Positions 46,962 to 58,681 of a DNA stretch of 64,000 nucleotides are shown here, in pieces. The position numbers were made by a program, and so were the translations under genes. The stretch covers positions 1,410,833 through 1,474,832 of the forward strand of contig LNAC01000348.1 in assembly GCA_002007465.1 (NCBI GenBank), read 5' to 3'. The notes below the pieces were generated by a model, which searched no databases, was not told the origin of the DNA, and worked only from the letters and a program-made list of their open reading frames with translations. Source of the DNA: Ailurus styani. Its lineage: Eukaryota; Chordata; Mammalia; Carnivora; Ailuridae. Position 1 is the stretch's first letter. Each line of letters opens with the position of its first letter.

Positions 46962-47128
46962 GGGCCGCCTGGGTGGCTTAGTCAGTTAAGCATCTGCCTT
47001 TGGCTTAGGTTGTGATCCTGGGGTCCAGCCCTTCCCTGCTCTGTGGGGAGTCGGTTTCTCTCTCTGCTCCTTTCCCTCCATCTGCTTGTACTCTTTCTCG
47101 CTCACTCTCAAATGAATAAATAAAACCT
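46962..47128 (+). mobile_element. CAN SINE with (TA)n tail
   Basis: 'ggccgcctgggtggcttagt' to 'aaatgaataaataaaacc', followed by a TA microsatellite. Confidence 0.92.
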
Positions 47129-47129
47129 T

Positions 47130-47190
47130 TAATATATATATGTATATATATATATATACACACACATGTACATACATATATATATATATG
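47130..47190. repeat. (TA)n / (CA)n microsatellite
   Basis: Two TA runs separated by a short CA stretch. Confidence 0.92.
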
Positions 47191-47631
47191 GTTAAGGTCT
47201 GATGTTTTGTGATCAAATGTAGTACATATGCATTGTAGAAAAATTGAAAATAGAGAATTTTTCAAAACTAAAATTCATTCATGCTCTTGCTGTCCAGAAA
47301 ACTTGTGTTAAAATCCCATGTATTTTTCTCCATTCATATATAGTTGGCACATATACGTAGGTATACATTTTACAAAATTGATATCTTCTTTTCATCTTGT
47401 ATTACAGTGTAAGCATTTTGCCATCAATAAATGTTCTCAAAAAACAGAATTTCCTGGGATGCAGAGTTACAGGTTATTTTATTTTTCTCCCCAGTTTTAT
47501 GGGGGTATAATTGACCAAAAAAATTGTATATATTTAAAGTGTATAAGGGGATGATTTGATATACATATACATTGTGAAATGATGAGCGCTATCAAGTTAT
47601 CATAGCATCATCTCACATGGTTATCGTTTTC

Positions 47632-47712
47632 TTTTAAGATTTTATTTTTAAGTAATCTCTACACCCAACGTGGGGCTCAAACTCACAACCCTAGATCGGG
47701 ATTTGCATGCCA
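47632..47712 (-). mobile_element. Short older CAN SINE, truncated
   Basis: 'agtaatctctacacccaacg' to 'gcatgccaagc', reversed; the usual end is missing. Confidence 0.85.
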
Positions 47713-47793
47713 AGCACACCTCACATAGTTATCTTTGGGTGTGTGTGGTAAGAATGCTTAAGATCTCTCTCAGCCTATTTCAGACATACATTA

Positions 47794-48018
47794 TTGGGGC
47801 TGCTGGGTGGCTCATTCACTTTAGCACCCTGCTCTTGGTTTTGGCTCAGGTCATGATCTCAGTGTGGTGAGATGGAGTCTGCTGCATTGGGCACCTTCTC
47901 AGTGGGGAGTCTGCTGGAGATTCTTTATTCCCTTTCCTCTCCCTCCCCCTACCCCAATTCGCAGGTGCTCATGGGCACTCGCGTGCTCTCTCTCTCAAAT
48001 AAATAAATAAAATCTTCA
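47794..48018 (+). mobile_element. CAN SINE
   Basis: 'ggctgctgggtggctcattc' to 'aaataaataaataaaatctt'. Confidence 0.92.
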
Positions 48019-48259
48019 AGTATATATTACCATTAATATAGTCACTGTGTTGTTTGTTAAATCCCCAGAATCTATTTGTCTTCCAAATAGAAGTTGGTAC
48101 CCTTTGACCAACATCTGCCCATTTCCCTTACTTCTAGCCCCTGGCAACCAACAACCCTTCTACTCTCTGGAGTCATTACAGATTATTTTTAAAATTTTTA
48201 TTGTGTTTTTCAACCATTTGGCAGAAATCATGAGCATTGATAAGAAAACCCTAGATTTT

Positions 48260-48458
48260 TTTTAATAAAGATTTTTATTTATTTATTTGACACAGAGGGA
48301 GACACAGCGAGAGAGGGAACACAAACAGGGGGAGTGGGAGAGGGAGAAGCAGGCTTCCCTCCGAGCAGGGAGCCCAATACAGGGCTCAATCCCCAGATCC
48401 CGGGATCATGACCTGAGCTGAAGGCAGACGCTTAACGACTGAGCCACTCAGGTGCCCC
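48260..48458 (-). mobile_element. CAN SINE
   Basis: The exact 16-bp duplication gaaaaccctagatttt lies at 48244-48259 and 48459-48474. Confidence 0.96.
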
Positions 48459-48474
48459 GAAAACCCTAGATTTT

Positions 48475-49293
48475 ATCCATTTTACAACCTCTGCCAACTA
48501 TGGAAGTTAAAAAAAACCAAAACAACCTACTTCATATTGCTGTCTTAATTTGCCTGCCTAGAGGGGTTGACCAAGTGTTTGCATATACATTGGTATGTGT
48601 ATTTTTGTGAATCGCCTATAGACTTCTGTATTGGGGTAGGCGAAGCTCTACTCGTTACTAGTAATGAGTAAATCCCGAAATCTTAGTGGCGCAGCAAAAT
48701 ACCGTTTCCTTCTCAGTCACGTCACAGTCAGTGTGAGTCAGCAACTCTCCTTAGCGCAGCCATTCAGGGGTCCCCCCATCACCTCGTGATGCTGCCCGCT
48801 GAAACCTGTGCCCGTTGAGGACACCAGTGAGAGGCAAGCGACCGTTATGGTGGCCGCTGACAATTCAAGAGACTGGAACAAGCTCCAAGCTCTGAGAGCC
48901 AGGAGTCAAATGGAGGGTAAAAGAGTGACTCTGGAAGTTGGCGGGCCAGAGGGAAATTCGATCAACTCCAGGGAAAGAAAGACACCCGAGAGGATGTGTC
49001 ACGTCCAGAATTTCTCCTCTGTTGAATGATTCAAATATTTGGGGATTGGATGTTTCTCTAAACTACGGGCCCAAACTGCTAGCTTCGCTGGCACTACAGG
49101 AGAGCAAATTATGCCACGGTCTGCCCGCAGGCCCGGGAGACAGGGCCAGGCAGCAGGTGTTTGCGAGATCTTCCTCCCTGCTGGCCCCGCTCGGCACAGC
49201 AACTCTTGCGAACAGATTTAAAAAGTACACTGAGCTGCCACTTGTTTCCTCGAACAGAAATGAACACTGGCAGACAGCTTTGGAGGGTTGTGT
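48475..49293. other. Unique sequence, nothing recognised
   Basis: Moderately GC-rich with open frames at 48808-49221 but no domain or splice-bounded exon. Confidence 0.4.
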
Positions 49294-49301
49294 AAATAGC
49301 T

Positions 49302-49503
49302 GCTTGTATTTTGATTTAAGATTTTATTATTCATTTGTCAGTGGGAGAGGGAGAGAGAGCACAAGCAGGGGGAGCGGCAGGCAGAGGGAGAAGCAGGCTC
49401 CCTGCTGACCAAGGAGCCCGACGAGGGACTCGATCCCAAGACACTGGGATCCAGCCCTGAGCTGAAGGTAGATGCTTAATGGCCCGAGCCACCAAGGCAT
49501 CCC
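49302..49503 (-). mobile_element. CAN SINE
   Basis: Flanked by aaatagct at 49294-49301 and 49504-49511. Confidence 0.93.
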
Positions 49504-49533
49504 AAATAGCTACTTTTAAAATCCTCAAATCTT

Positions 49534-49641
49534 GGGGCACCTGGCGGCTCAGTCTGCAGAGCATGTGACTCGTTGTCTCAGGATCATGAGTTCAAGCATC
49601 ATGTGGGGTATAGAGATTACTTAAATAAGCTTAAAAAAATT
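49534..49641 (+). mobile_element. Short older CAN SINE
   Basis: Flanked by ctcaaatctt at 49524-49533 and 49642-49651. Confidence 0.88.
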
Positions 49642-50011
49642 CTCAAATCTTATTAGCTAGGGTATGGATGTACAATGGGTGTACAATATCAAGGTTTTCA
49701 ACATTCTAAGGATTAGCACTGAACAAAACTTAAGGTGAATGGACTGGAGACATTTGGAAATATCTTTATTATTTATCTATATTTCAGCGACTGAGTATCC
49801 TGCAGCCATACAATGGAAAACTACATGAGGGTTAACATGAATGGGGATATTTCTGTGATATATGATTGGGAATTATGAAGGAAAATATGATAGGAAATCA
49901 TGCCTAGGATATAGTAACTGAGAAGGAACACTTTGCACAACTATATGTATATATTATATAAAACTATAAATATGACTATGTATGAGTATATGCCAATTTT
50001 TGCCAAATTTT

Positions 50012-50187
50012 CTTTTAAAAGAAAGGTTATTTTCAAGAGACAGCGTGAGCAGGGGGAGGGACAGAGGGAGAAGGAGGAGCAAAGCAGACTCCCCGTTCAG
50101 CATGGACCAGACTCAGGGCTCCATCTCGTGACCCTGAGATCAGGAGCTGAGCTGAACCCAACCGACTGAGCCACCCAGGTGTCCCTA
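50012..50187 (-). mobile_element. CAN SINE
   Basis: Flanked by tgccaaatttt at 50001-50011 and 50188-50198. Confidence 0.92.
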
Positions 50188-50198
50188 TGCCAAATTTT

Positions 50199-50710
50199 TA
50201 AAAGCTCCACCTCTCATCTGGTATTTCTCTTAGTTTTGCTCACCTCAGTGATTTTATACTCTCAAAAGTTCTCGCATACTATAGAATCTTCATGGAAATG
50301 CTGTGGCTAGATTCACGGCACTCTGATACCCTGAAATCATCTAATCGTCTGGAAATGTCCCCCTCCTGCCACTTGGCAGTGTCACAGTGTCTGCAGTTTA
50401 CTTAGGAGAGTGACTCTCCCAAAACAACAAAGGAATGTTTATGTGTATGTACATATGTGTGCATGTCTGTGTGGATACGTTCTATATGGAGAGAAAGCAG
50501 GTGTAGAGTATCAGCAACTTAACATTTCTAGAGGTATCTGTTGTACTATTTTGTTAGTTTTTGCTTAAACTTGCTCAAAATAAGAAGTTGGGGACCAGAA
50601 ATAAATGTCATCTGGATTTTAAGCACCTCACAAACTCACCGTAAGTGGATTTACTAGACTGATTTGACTCGCTAAGGTGGATGATGGCTATTTAATTTTA
50701 CAACTTTTAA
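50199..50710. other. Unique sequence, nothing recognised
   Basis: No gene or repeat signal. Confidence 0.4.
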
Positions 50711-50711
50711 T

Positions 50712-50908
50712 TTTTTTTAAGATTTATTCATCTATTAGAGAGAGACTCTCGTGCACCTGTGCAGGAGGGTGGGGGAGGGGCAGAGGGAGAGAATCCAAAC
50801 AGATTCCCCGCTAAGTGCTGAGCCCAGTGTAGGACTTGATCCCAGGACCCTGAGATCATGACCTGAATGGAAACCAAGAGTCAGACAGAGCCACCAGGTT
50901 CCCCTTTA
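50712..50908 (-). mobile_element. CAN SINE
   Basis: Reversed, older; flanks share (c/t)aacttttaa. Confidence 0.9.
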
Positions 50909-51050
50909 TCGATAACTTTTAAAAATGTCCTGGTTAACAGTCTCATTCTAATACTTGAGAAATCCTTTAGAGTTGTATGTGATTCCTTTGTGTTATTTCT
51001 TAATGTGCTAGACATAGAATCGAACTTTTTACTTAAAACATAAAACAGGA

Positions 51051-51247
51051 GGGCGCCTGGGTGGCTCAGTGGGTTAAAGCCTCTGCCTTCAGCTCAGGTC
51101 ATGATCTCAGGATCCTGGGATCGAGGCCCGCATTGGGATCCCTGCTCGGCTGGGAGCCTGCTTCCTCCTCTATCTCTGCCTGCCTCTATGCCTACTTGTG
51201 ATCTGATCTCTCTCTGTGTCAAATAAATAAATAAAATCTTTAAAAAA
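51051..51247 (+). mobile_element. CAN SINE
   Basis: Flanked by aaacataaa(a/g)cagga at 51036-51050 and 51248-51262. It inserted at the left edge of an L1 3' UTR. Confidence 0.95.
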
Positions 51248-51261
51248 AAACATAAAGCAGG

Positions 51262-51735
51262 AGTTCATGGATGGACCTAGAGGGAATTCTGCTAAGTCAG
51301 AGAAAGCCGTACCATATGATTTCACTTATATGTGTAATCTATTTTTCTATATGTGGAGTCTAAAAACAAACAAAAAGCAGAAATAAACCCATAAAGACAG
51401 AGAGCTGACAGTTGCCAGAGGGGAGACTGGTGCGGGGATGGGCAAAGTGGGTGAAGGAGAGTGGGGGTTACAAGCGTCCAGTGATGGAAAAGGTAAGATA
51501 CTGGGAGGAACGGTACAGCAGAGGGAATAGTCGTTATTTTAATAGTGGTGGCAGATGGTAGCTGTACTTGTGGGGTGCACGGCATGAGCATAGTAGGGTT
51601 TGACTACTGTAATTTTCTTGCTCGTTCAAAATGGACCAAAGCAGGGCCATGTTCCAGAAACCAGTTGTATACAATTCTCCTCTACCAACTAGGCAAAACA
51701 CAAGACGTGATAATTAACTTACCATTTCATAGGTC
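51262..51735 (+). mobile_element. Old LINE-1 3' UTR
   Basis: 'gatttcacttatatgtgtaa', 'gacagagagctgacagttgc' and 'gggatgggcaaagtgggtg' follow the L1M 3' UTR pattern in plus orientation. Confidence 0.75.
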
Positions 51736-51739
51736 TCCC

Positions 51740-54700
51740 TAAACTTCTAGATGCACCTGCTTATGTTCTTGAAATACAGATAAAAAATACATTGGCTGTT
51801 CTGCAACCAGATCACTAGTACAGGGAATTATCTCTTGCCTTCCACAAAGTTTTGGCAGGCTCCGTTATATGCCGGCCTCCCAAGCATGAACCTCCCTCCA
51901 CAAGCAACAGGACTGGGAAGGACAATCAGAAACCACTGGAAACACTCACTGTGTATCCAGAATCAGAGATCAAATATTGACGAACTTAAAAATAGGAAAG
52001 ACAGGAAACCCTTTAGAGAACACATCTGAGAGCTATTCACCCAATGGCCACTGACCTATGCAAAGCAACTGGGAGGCTTGGATTCTGTAACTCTTTAGCA
52101 TGGCTAGACACCCATGAGCACCCTGTCCCACCAATGGTTTCACTTGAGGAAGGCCAAGTAAGACTGTGGTTCACTTGGTTGAGCCACATTTAGGTTCAAG
52201 ACAGGGAGACTCAACCAGAGGCAAAATGCTAGTCCCGTGTTCCACTTTTAAGAATTGGTTTTTGAATCTGTTGGTTTTCCTTGTGCACCTGGTGGGTTCA
52301 AAAATTGCATTGTTCATGTGCAGACTTTTCATGAGAAAAGGTACAACTTACTGTTGAAAATAAATTGTATTATCTGTGCCACCAATACCTCATCTAGAGA
52401 AAAAGGTGCTCTGACCATGTGAAAGGAGCAGTTCAAGGACGTAGGTAGAGAGAAATCTAGATCTCTATGTACACAGATGCACACATGACAGTTAAGTATC
52501 TGAAGCATCGTTATCTATGCTTGCTTTATTACTTCTGAAAATAAAAGTATAGCAGTAGTAGTATAGCATAGCTATTCTGGTCTCTTTTTACACACTAAGA
52601 CTGTAAAACTTAGAATTCAGATTTAACTTTTAAAGGCAATGCTAAATTCTGACCGAAACTGCTGGCTCATACATCTAAAATCAGAACAACTTAAACACTC
52701 ACATTTATTCATCATAAGGCATGCAGAACTTGGGAGACTACAGTGTACTTAGTTATTAAAAAAATATTGCCCAAAAAGTACATATTGCTTAAACAATTAT
52801 TTTAGATTCTCTTCCTGGAAAGAATTACTGGACAGTCAATGTTTCCACGAAGCCCATGCAAGTAATAAGCTAAGCTTTGATAACCCTTGGCAAGTCACTC
52901 CTATGGCCCGAAGGATAACTGAGCTCATCAGGGCCCCGCCTTTTCAGACTATAGGTAGAAATTCGGTGCCCTTTAACAAGCTGTATTTTTGGATGCAACT
53001 ACATCATAGGATTTAAAGAAAATAAATCACTATACCAAGATCAATGTGAAGTTTGAAAGTACTACCCAGAAGCCCAATAATTGTCTATTAACTACTCACC
53101 AAATTTTAAGATAACTTACACAGATTTTGCTAAGAAGTCAAATATGCAGTCACGTGATTCTTCAAGAAACTTTCAAAAGAATGTGTAGTTTTTCCGTGTG
53201 TATTTTGCTGGGCCCAGATGTCAAACCCCAGAGAGGTCAAAATGGGAAAGAACAATTCCAGGCAAAGTGTACTGTGAGAGCAACTCCACTGTCCTTCCCT
53301 CCTGGGGCTTTCCTGGCCCTCGGCACCCCCTTACATCTGTGGTCCTAACTTTGGTGCGCTGGGCCACGTGGGGTGCGCGTCCAAGTAGGATTCCCTAGAC
53401 CACCTGAGCTCGGACCCTGAGCCTCTGTGGCCGGACCCGAGAGATATGCCTGGGACAAGCACCCCCAGCTGATCCCAAGGCAGGTGATCTGGAATGCTCT
53501 CTGGGAAACCCCGCTTTAGAAACCCATTCTTCCCCCTCGGGATCGCACAAATTACCCAGACCCCCATGTACCTAGCATTTTATAAATAGAATCTTCACGA
53601 AGATGGTTTCCTCGGGTGCATAATCCGCTTAGCTCCCTTCCTCTCAGCAGGCTTGCCACCGAGGAAATCACCAGCGTTCAAGACACCATCAACATTAAAC
53701 AGTATTCAGTGTTAGTTATCACTAGTGAACCCAAGGAAAAAAAAGCCCAACAGCCCGTTCGCCTTACTCAGAGGTTTCCGACACATTTTATTTTGTAGAC
53801 CACTGGTCTGTAGCTTTTGAGGACCAACATCTGTATAAATCCCTAGAAAACGTCCAGCGAATGTCCCTTCCGAAGCAGCCTTTCGGGTCCTGCACACCGT
53901 ACTTACAGCTTGAGTTCCAGCTACACCTGCAAAAAGGCTGCCCTCTGGCTCCTGACGGAGGGTGCATCCAAAGGAAAGCCTCTTCGGGGGCGTCCTCTCC
54001 ACAGGGGGGGCTTCCTTTGGCAAGAAGAGGATGGGTCGTCTCGGCTTTGGTGCCCGGGAGCAGGAGGCATCAGAGCCTCGCAGGGCCGGCGGCTGCTTCC
54101 CTCAGGCGGACACTCGAGGAGTCAGCGCGCTGCTTACTGACCGTGATCCCTCCTTATGGTTTAGTGGGTTAAATTAGAAGCAAGCCTCTGTTTTTAAGTA
54201 ACACAGTCAAACACCTTTTTAGATCATCTGTTTGTTCTAGCACTACAAAATTTAATTCAAGAAAATATAGGTCCCATGAAAGACTTGAAAGTTTTATAAA
54301 ACTAAAATCTAGTTTTCCCCAATAAATTGTACTTTTAGCCAAAACTCTCCCAACGCTTCTCAAATGATACTAAAGGGGGCATCTGATTATACAAGAGCAA
54401 TACGAAAATTAAATATTTATTTGAATAACAAGTTTCAGTTTGAGCTACGATGTTGGCAATGCAGATTTTTAACACAGATCACAAAAAGTGTGCACAAAAC
54501 CGAACTGGCGCCAAGGACAAAATAATGCTAAGAATTTGGCTAAAGAACTGCTGAGTTCAGGAAAACAAAAGGCCTGAAATCACTATACAAAATATAAAAT
54601 GTAGTAACCACTACCATCCACAGAATAGTCTGTATTATTGATTATATTTCAAAATTATTTGTGTAGTTAATTATAGAGTGAATTGTAAATGAGTATTATA

Positions 54701-54861
54701 TATTAACCCCCTTCCCGAAGGCCAATTCCTTGTACTAGAGAACATCTAATTACATTGCAATAAGGATCTTTGCTTGCTGTCCATAAGGAAAACAGTTAAT
54801 AGCATTATTACAAATATTAGGAAGACTACAAAAAAAGAAACTAACTTTCTTTTTTGGAATT
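51740..54861. other. Unique sequence, 3.1 kb without a recognised gene
   Basis: The longest repeat-poor stretch of the intergenic half. The segment 53200-54170 is noticeably richer in G+C and CpG than its flanks. Frames there (for example 53861-54172) have no recognisable domain. Confidence 0.45.
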
Positions 54862-54873
54862 CAAAGTGCTTTC

Positions 54874-54949
54874 CAATGTAAACCTGATGATTCACAGACC
54901 TGTACCCCTGGGGCAAAGAATAAAAACAAAACAAAACAAAACAAAACAA
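54874..54949 (+). mobile_element. Tiny LINE-1 3'-end insertion
   Basis: About 45 nt of the L1 3' terminus ('cagacctgtacccctggggc') plus an (AAAAC)n tail. The exact 12-bp duplication caaagtgctttc lies at 54862-54873 and 54950-54961. Confidence 0.93.
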
Positions 54950-54961
54950 CAAAGTGCTTTC

Positions 54962-55462
54962 TATGGAGAGTTAAGCTCTTGCCTTGCTGAACTGAATGCA
55001 CAACTAGGGAAATGTCCTGGGTCAAAAGAGACGCTCTTGAATGAGGAGACTGGGCTTTACAAAGCAAGGACTAGAAGGAACCATGCAACCTCTCTTGGGA
55101 TACCAATGTGTCACTTACATCTTTCCAGAATACCATCCAAGAGACTTATAAAAGACCAGACTGAGAATAACAAATACACACAAAATGAAAAGACACCAAC
55201 TGCTATCCGACACCACGACGGGCATGTCTGTGCTACGGGAAAGCATCTTTAAAAAGAGCCTATGTGGCAAGAGGTAAGTGTCTAAAGATTCAAAATGAAT
55301 CAACAGTATTGGATAATAATATAATTCTCAACTCAGAAGCTGCCTCAAGATTAGTGCATCTTCAGTTAATGTAACAGGAAAAAGAGGCGATGGATTTTAT
55401 TTTATTAATTGCATCCACTCACAAATTGACCTAAGGTCACCAGATGTGTAGACACAATGAGA
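54962..55462. other. Unique sequence downstream of the SEPHS1 fragment
   Basis: No repeat or exon recognised. It could include decayed flank of the duplicated locus. Confidence 0.4.
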
Positions 55463-55780
55463 TTTTTTTTTTTGTGGTCGTTTATAGTCTTTAATTGAAA
55501 TGATGAAAAAGGAAATAGATCTATTTAAAAACAAAACCAAAGAGCTACTTTGGTCAAGATCAAGAGGTGGCCCCCAGGATGGGGTTCACATTCTGAGTGG
55601 CCACCTGCAGTGGGACTTCGATGATCCAGGGTTTGTCTATGATTCTGGCCGTGTGGTTGCCCTTCTCCAGGATCCCAATAATCCATGCTTGGTGGCCTTC
55701 CCCGTATTTGGGAGACTTGATTTCTGCACAGAACCGGGCTGCTCACTCTCTCGGTAAACAGACGAGGAGGCCTTCACCAA
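55463..55780 (-). pseudogene. SEPHS1: SEPHS1 C-terminal coding fragment, pseudogene
   Basis: On the minus strand this reads GEGLLVCLPRE, stop, [60 protein letters not shown], stop. That is the C-terminus of selenophosphate synthetase 1, otherwise nearly invariant in mammals. An in-frame TGA at 55743-55745 replaces the Gln of PREQAAR. Several changes look like CpG decay (Arg to His, Arg to Trp, Pro to Leu twice). The homologous stop is at 55560-55562. ATTAAA (55490-55495) is followed 16 nt later by a run of 11 A on the minus strand (55463-55473), as in a processed copy. Upstream of about 55780 I cannot follow SEPHS1. It may be a 5'-truncated retrocopy or a duplicated last exon. Confidence 0.85.
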
Positions 55781-55885
55781 AAAAGTTTTCCTTTCTTCAG
55801 AGGCCACTAGGAAACCATTACAAATTCGCAGGCCTTCAACTGAAAGCAGAAAACCTAAGTGGATCTGACCAGCGATACCTGGAAG

Positions 55886-55931
55886 CAGCAGCAGCAGCAC
55901 CAGCAGCAGCACCAGCAGCAGCAGCCGTGGG
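55886..55931. repeat. (CAG)n / (CAC-CAG) trinucleotide repeat
   Basis: Three short CAG blocks separated by CAC. On the minus strand it reads as CTG/GGTG and gives a low-complexity poly-Leu frame, not a gene. Confidence 0.9.
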
Positions 55932-57070
55932 AGCCCACTGGCAGGGCTGTCAGTACGTCTCCCAATCAGAGTCTCCACCTTGGCTTGTCCAGCTCAGCCC
56001 AAGTTGAACCTTTGCATCCAAACACCACTAGTAGCTGAGTGTGGTAGTAAACAAATGTTTAAGAGAATCAGAGTTTTACAAGTGTGATTATATTTGAATT
56101 GTGTTTCTGTTTAAGGAGGGTATCATAATATAAAGGACTTGTTTAATGTCAAAAAAAAATGAGTAGTAGACCCATGATTTGACTGTCAGCCTGTGTGACT
56201 CCCACATCCATTCTTTGGTCCCTCAGCAGCACTGGGGTTAAGATCCAGATCCTAGTCAGATCGACTCAGAAAGTCAAATTTAGTTATGTGTTAACTGATT
56301 TAGAGTTTTCTTAAGAAACAAGGTCAGTCCAAGTGTTTGTCCTAATATAGTTGACAACTAGTGATAACTAGGGGTAATTAGTGCAGTGGTAACTAGTCTC
56401 TTGTTTTTACTGTCAAAAATTTTAGGGTGGATCTCGATTACCTACGGCCACACTAGAATAGCTTTTCCATAAGCAAGACCTAATCAGGCAAGTTCTTAGA
56501 TATAGTGATGTCTGCTCATTCTAAGTTCTTAGATATAGTGATGTCATCTCAAGGAGACAAATGAATCCAGATTAAGATTTATAAAGGAGCAACAGTTCGG
56601 TGGGAGCAAACAGTTCTTAGGTATGCCATTATAGAAGGAAAGAATTAGAAATCAACTGGAAAGAACAGCTAGATGGATGTGAAGATGAGGGAGAGGGTGA
56701 GGAGGAAGAATTCATTTAAGAAGGGCAAGATGAATGTAAAGATTGAAGAGTTAAGAGAGGTTATTATAAAAACACAACAGCAGTAGTAGGGTTAAGGGAG
56801 AGCAGATACTGCACATTATAAAATATAGTAGAAATTATTTTAAGTGCAAAATAAGAAAACAAAGTCATGTTATAAAAATGCTTAGATTCCTCTGAATGAC
56901 GTACAGTTTATTTTTATGAAGAACTGGAAGAAAATTTTATCCTTTTAAGTTTGATAAAGTGTGATATCTTATATTTAATTTAGTAAGACCTGTGTTTATA
57001 GATACTGCAAAGTGAAATCTGTTTTAGGCCTTAATCAGATTTATTACAAATTTTGAATTTTTGGCCATTG
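55932..57070. other. Unique AT-rich sequence
   Basis: No SEPHS1 exon is found here. A 23-bp word is repeated at 56490-56512 and 56523-56545. Confidence 0.4.
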
Positions 57071-57087
57071 TCTTTCTTGTGGTTTCT

Positions 57088-57279
57088 TTTTTTAAAAAAG
57101 ATTTTATTTATTTATTTTTGTGTGTGAGTGAGAGAGTGTGTGTAAGAGCAGGGGGAGGGGCAGAGGAGAAGCAGACTCCTCACTGAGCAGGGAGCCTGAT
57201 GCAGGACTTGATCCCAAGACTCTAGGAGCATGACCTGAGCTGAAGGCAGATGCTTAACCAATTGAGCCACTCAGGTGCT
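57088..57279 (-). mobile_element. CAN SINE
   Basis: The exact 16-bp duplication ctttcttgtggtttct lies at 57072-57087 and 57280-57295. Confidence 0.96.
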
Positions 57280-57295
57280 CTTTCTTGTGGTTTCT

Positions 57296-57673
57296 AATTT
57301 AACTTACTGTATGGTATAATCTTGGGAAGTTTTAGATCTCTTTGAGAATAAAGAGAGGGAATAAGTAAACATTTTACTTAGTCTTCTCATTAGTTAAAAC
57401 TAAAATTTCTGACTATGTAAATGAAGTTAATTGTATCTGCATATAATAGATACATACACACACCTCAAATGGATGAAATCACAGTTTATAGTTTTTTTCT
57501 AATATGAACTGTTTGTCATTGTAGAATCATAATAAAGGAAAGGTTGCCAACAGAGTATACAGAATTATTTCTGGAAGATGATTTTTACTTTTTCAAATAT
57601 CTCCAATAGTGAATACATTTTATATTCTCAGGAAACTTTAGTGTTCTTAGTTGTCAATTTTTTGTTGTTGTTT
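57296..57673. other. Unique AT-rich sequence
   Basis: Nothing recognised. Confidence 0.4.
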
Positions 57674-57780
57674 AGATTTAAAAAATTTTAAGTAATTCTA
57701 CACCCAACATGGGGCTTGGACCTCACAACCCTGAGATCAAGAGTCACACACTCTTCCGACTGAGCCAGCCAAGTGCTCCC
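57674..57780 (-). mobile_element. Short older CAN SINE
   Basis: 'taattctacacccaacatgg' to 'gagccagccaagtgctccc', reversed. Confidence 0.85.
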
Positions 57781-58023
57781 ATAGTTGTTAAATTTAACAT
57801 GTAAATTCTTTCATATCTGAAACTCAGAAATACTGGTGATTTGTTTTTGTCCCTTTCTTCTTTCCTCATGTGAATATTGAGTCCTGCTTGATAATCACAC
57901 ATGTGTTTGGAGACTTTAAAACCTTCAACTTGGATGATCATGATTATTAATTTTTTAATACTAGATTCTTTCTCTGGTCCTTAACTACCATCTTATATCC
58001 GGAGGTAGGAAATTAGATCTCTT

Positions 58024-58221
58024 TTTTAAAGATTTTATTTATTTATTGTACAGAGAAAGAAAGAGAGAGATCACAAGTAAGCAGAGAGGCAGGCAGAGAG
58101 AGAGGGGCAAGCAGGTTCCGTACTGAGTAGAGAGCCCAATGCGGGACTCGATCCCAGGACCCTGAGATCATGACCTGAGCCAAAGGCAGAGGCTTAACCC
58201 ACTGAGCCACCCAGTTGCCCA
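58024..58221 (-). mobile_element. CAN SINE
   Basis: Flanked by gaaattaga(t/g)ctctt at 58009-58023 and 58222-58236. Confidence 0.95.
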
Positions 58222-58489
58222 GAAATTAGAGCTCTTAATGTGCTATTCACAGTGGAATAAGAAAACCATGTGAATTTTAAAAGAGTTTTATATTTTTCCC
58301 ATACATCATAGTAGTACTTAAAAATGCCTCAAAATTCTAAAATCCCATATTTCTCTCATACAATTTAAAACCTTTAAGATTAATTTTTAAAAAGTATTCT
58401 TACAAAATCTTGAATTGGTGTTTTGCAATTAAATCTTTTTGTTAATCTTAAGAATGCTATTCATTACAGAAATTAATCTTGCTTATATA

Positions 58490-58681
58490 TTTTTTTTCTA
58501 AAGATTTATTTATTTATGAGGGAAAGAGAGAGTGGATGGGGAAGAGGAAGAGAGAGGGAAAGAAGCAGACTCCCCCCTGAGCATGAAGACTGATGTGGGA
58601 CTCAGTTTCACAAACCTGAGATCATGACCTGAGCCAAAATCAAGAGTCAGATGCTTAACCAACTGAGCCACCCGGGTGCCC
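58490..58681 (-). mobile_element. CAN SINE
   Basis: Older reversed copy: 'ctaaagatttatttatttat' to 'gccacccgggtgccca'. Confidence 0.92.

Larger units (their letters stand above)
47485..48175 (-). mobile_element. Old LINE-1 (L1M-type) 3' fragment, interrupted by two SINEs
   Basis: 'tatgggggtataattgacca' and 'ttctagcccctggcaaccaa' are reversed L1M 3' landmarks. SINEs at 47632 and 47794 split it. Confidence 0.85.

Noticed and set aside
55463..55780. Functional last exon of SEPHS1
   Set aside because: An in-frame TGA and several substitutions in a nearly invariant protein argue against function, and no upstream SEPHS1 exon was found in 55.8-64 kb.
55597..56007. Plus-strand 136-codon ORF and minus-strand 113-codon ORF with a Leu-rich signal-like stretch
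   Set aside because: Both cross the SEPHS1 fragment out of its true frame. The Leu run comes from the CAG/CTG repeat, so it is not a signal peptide.
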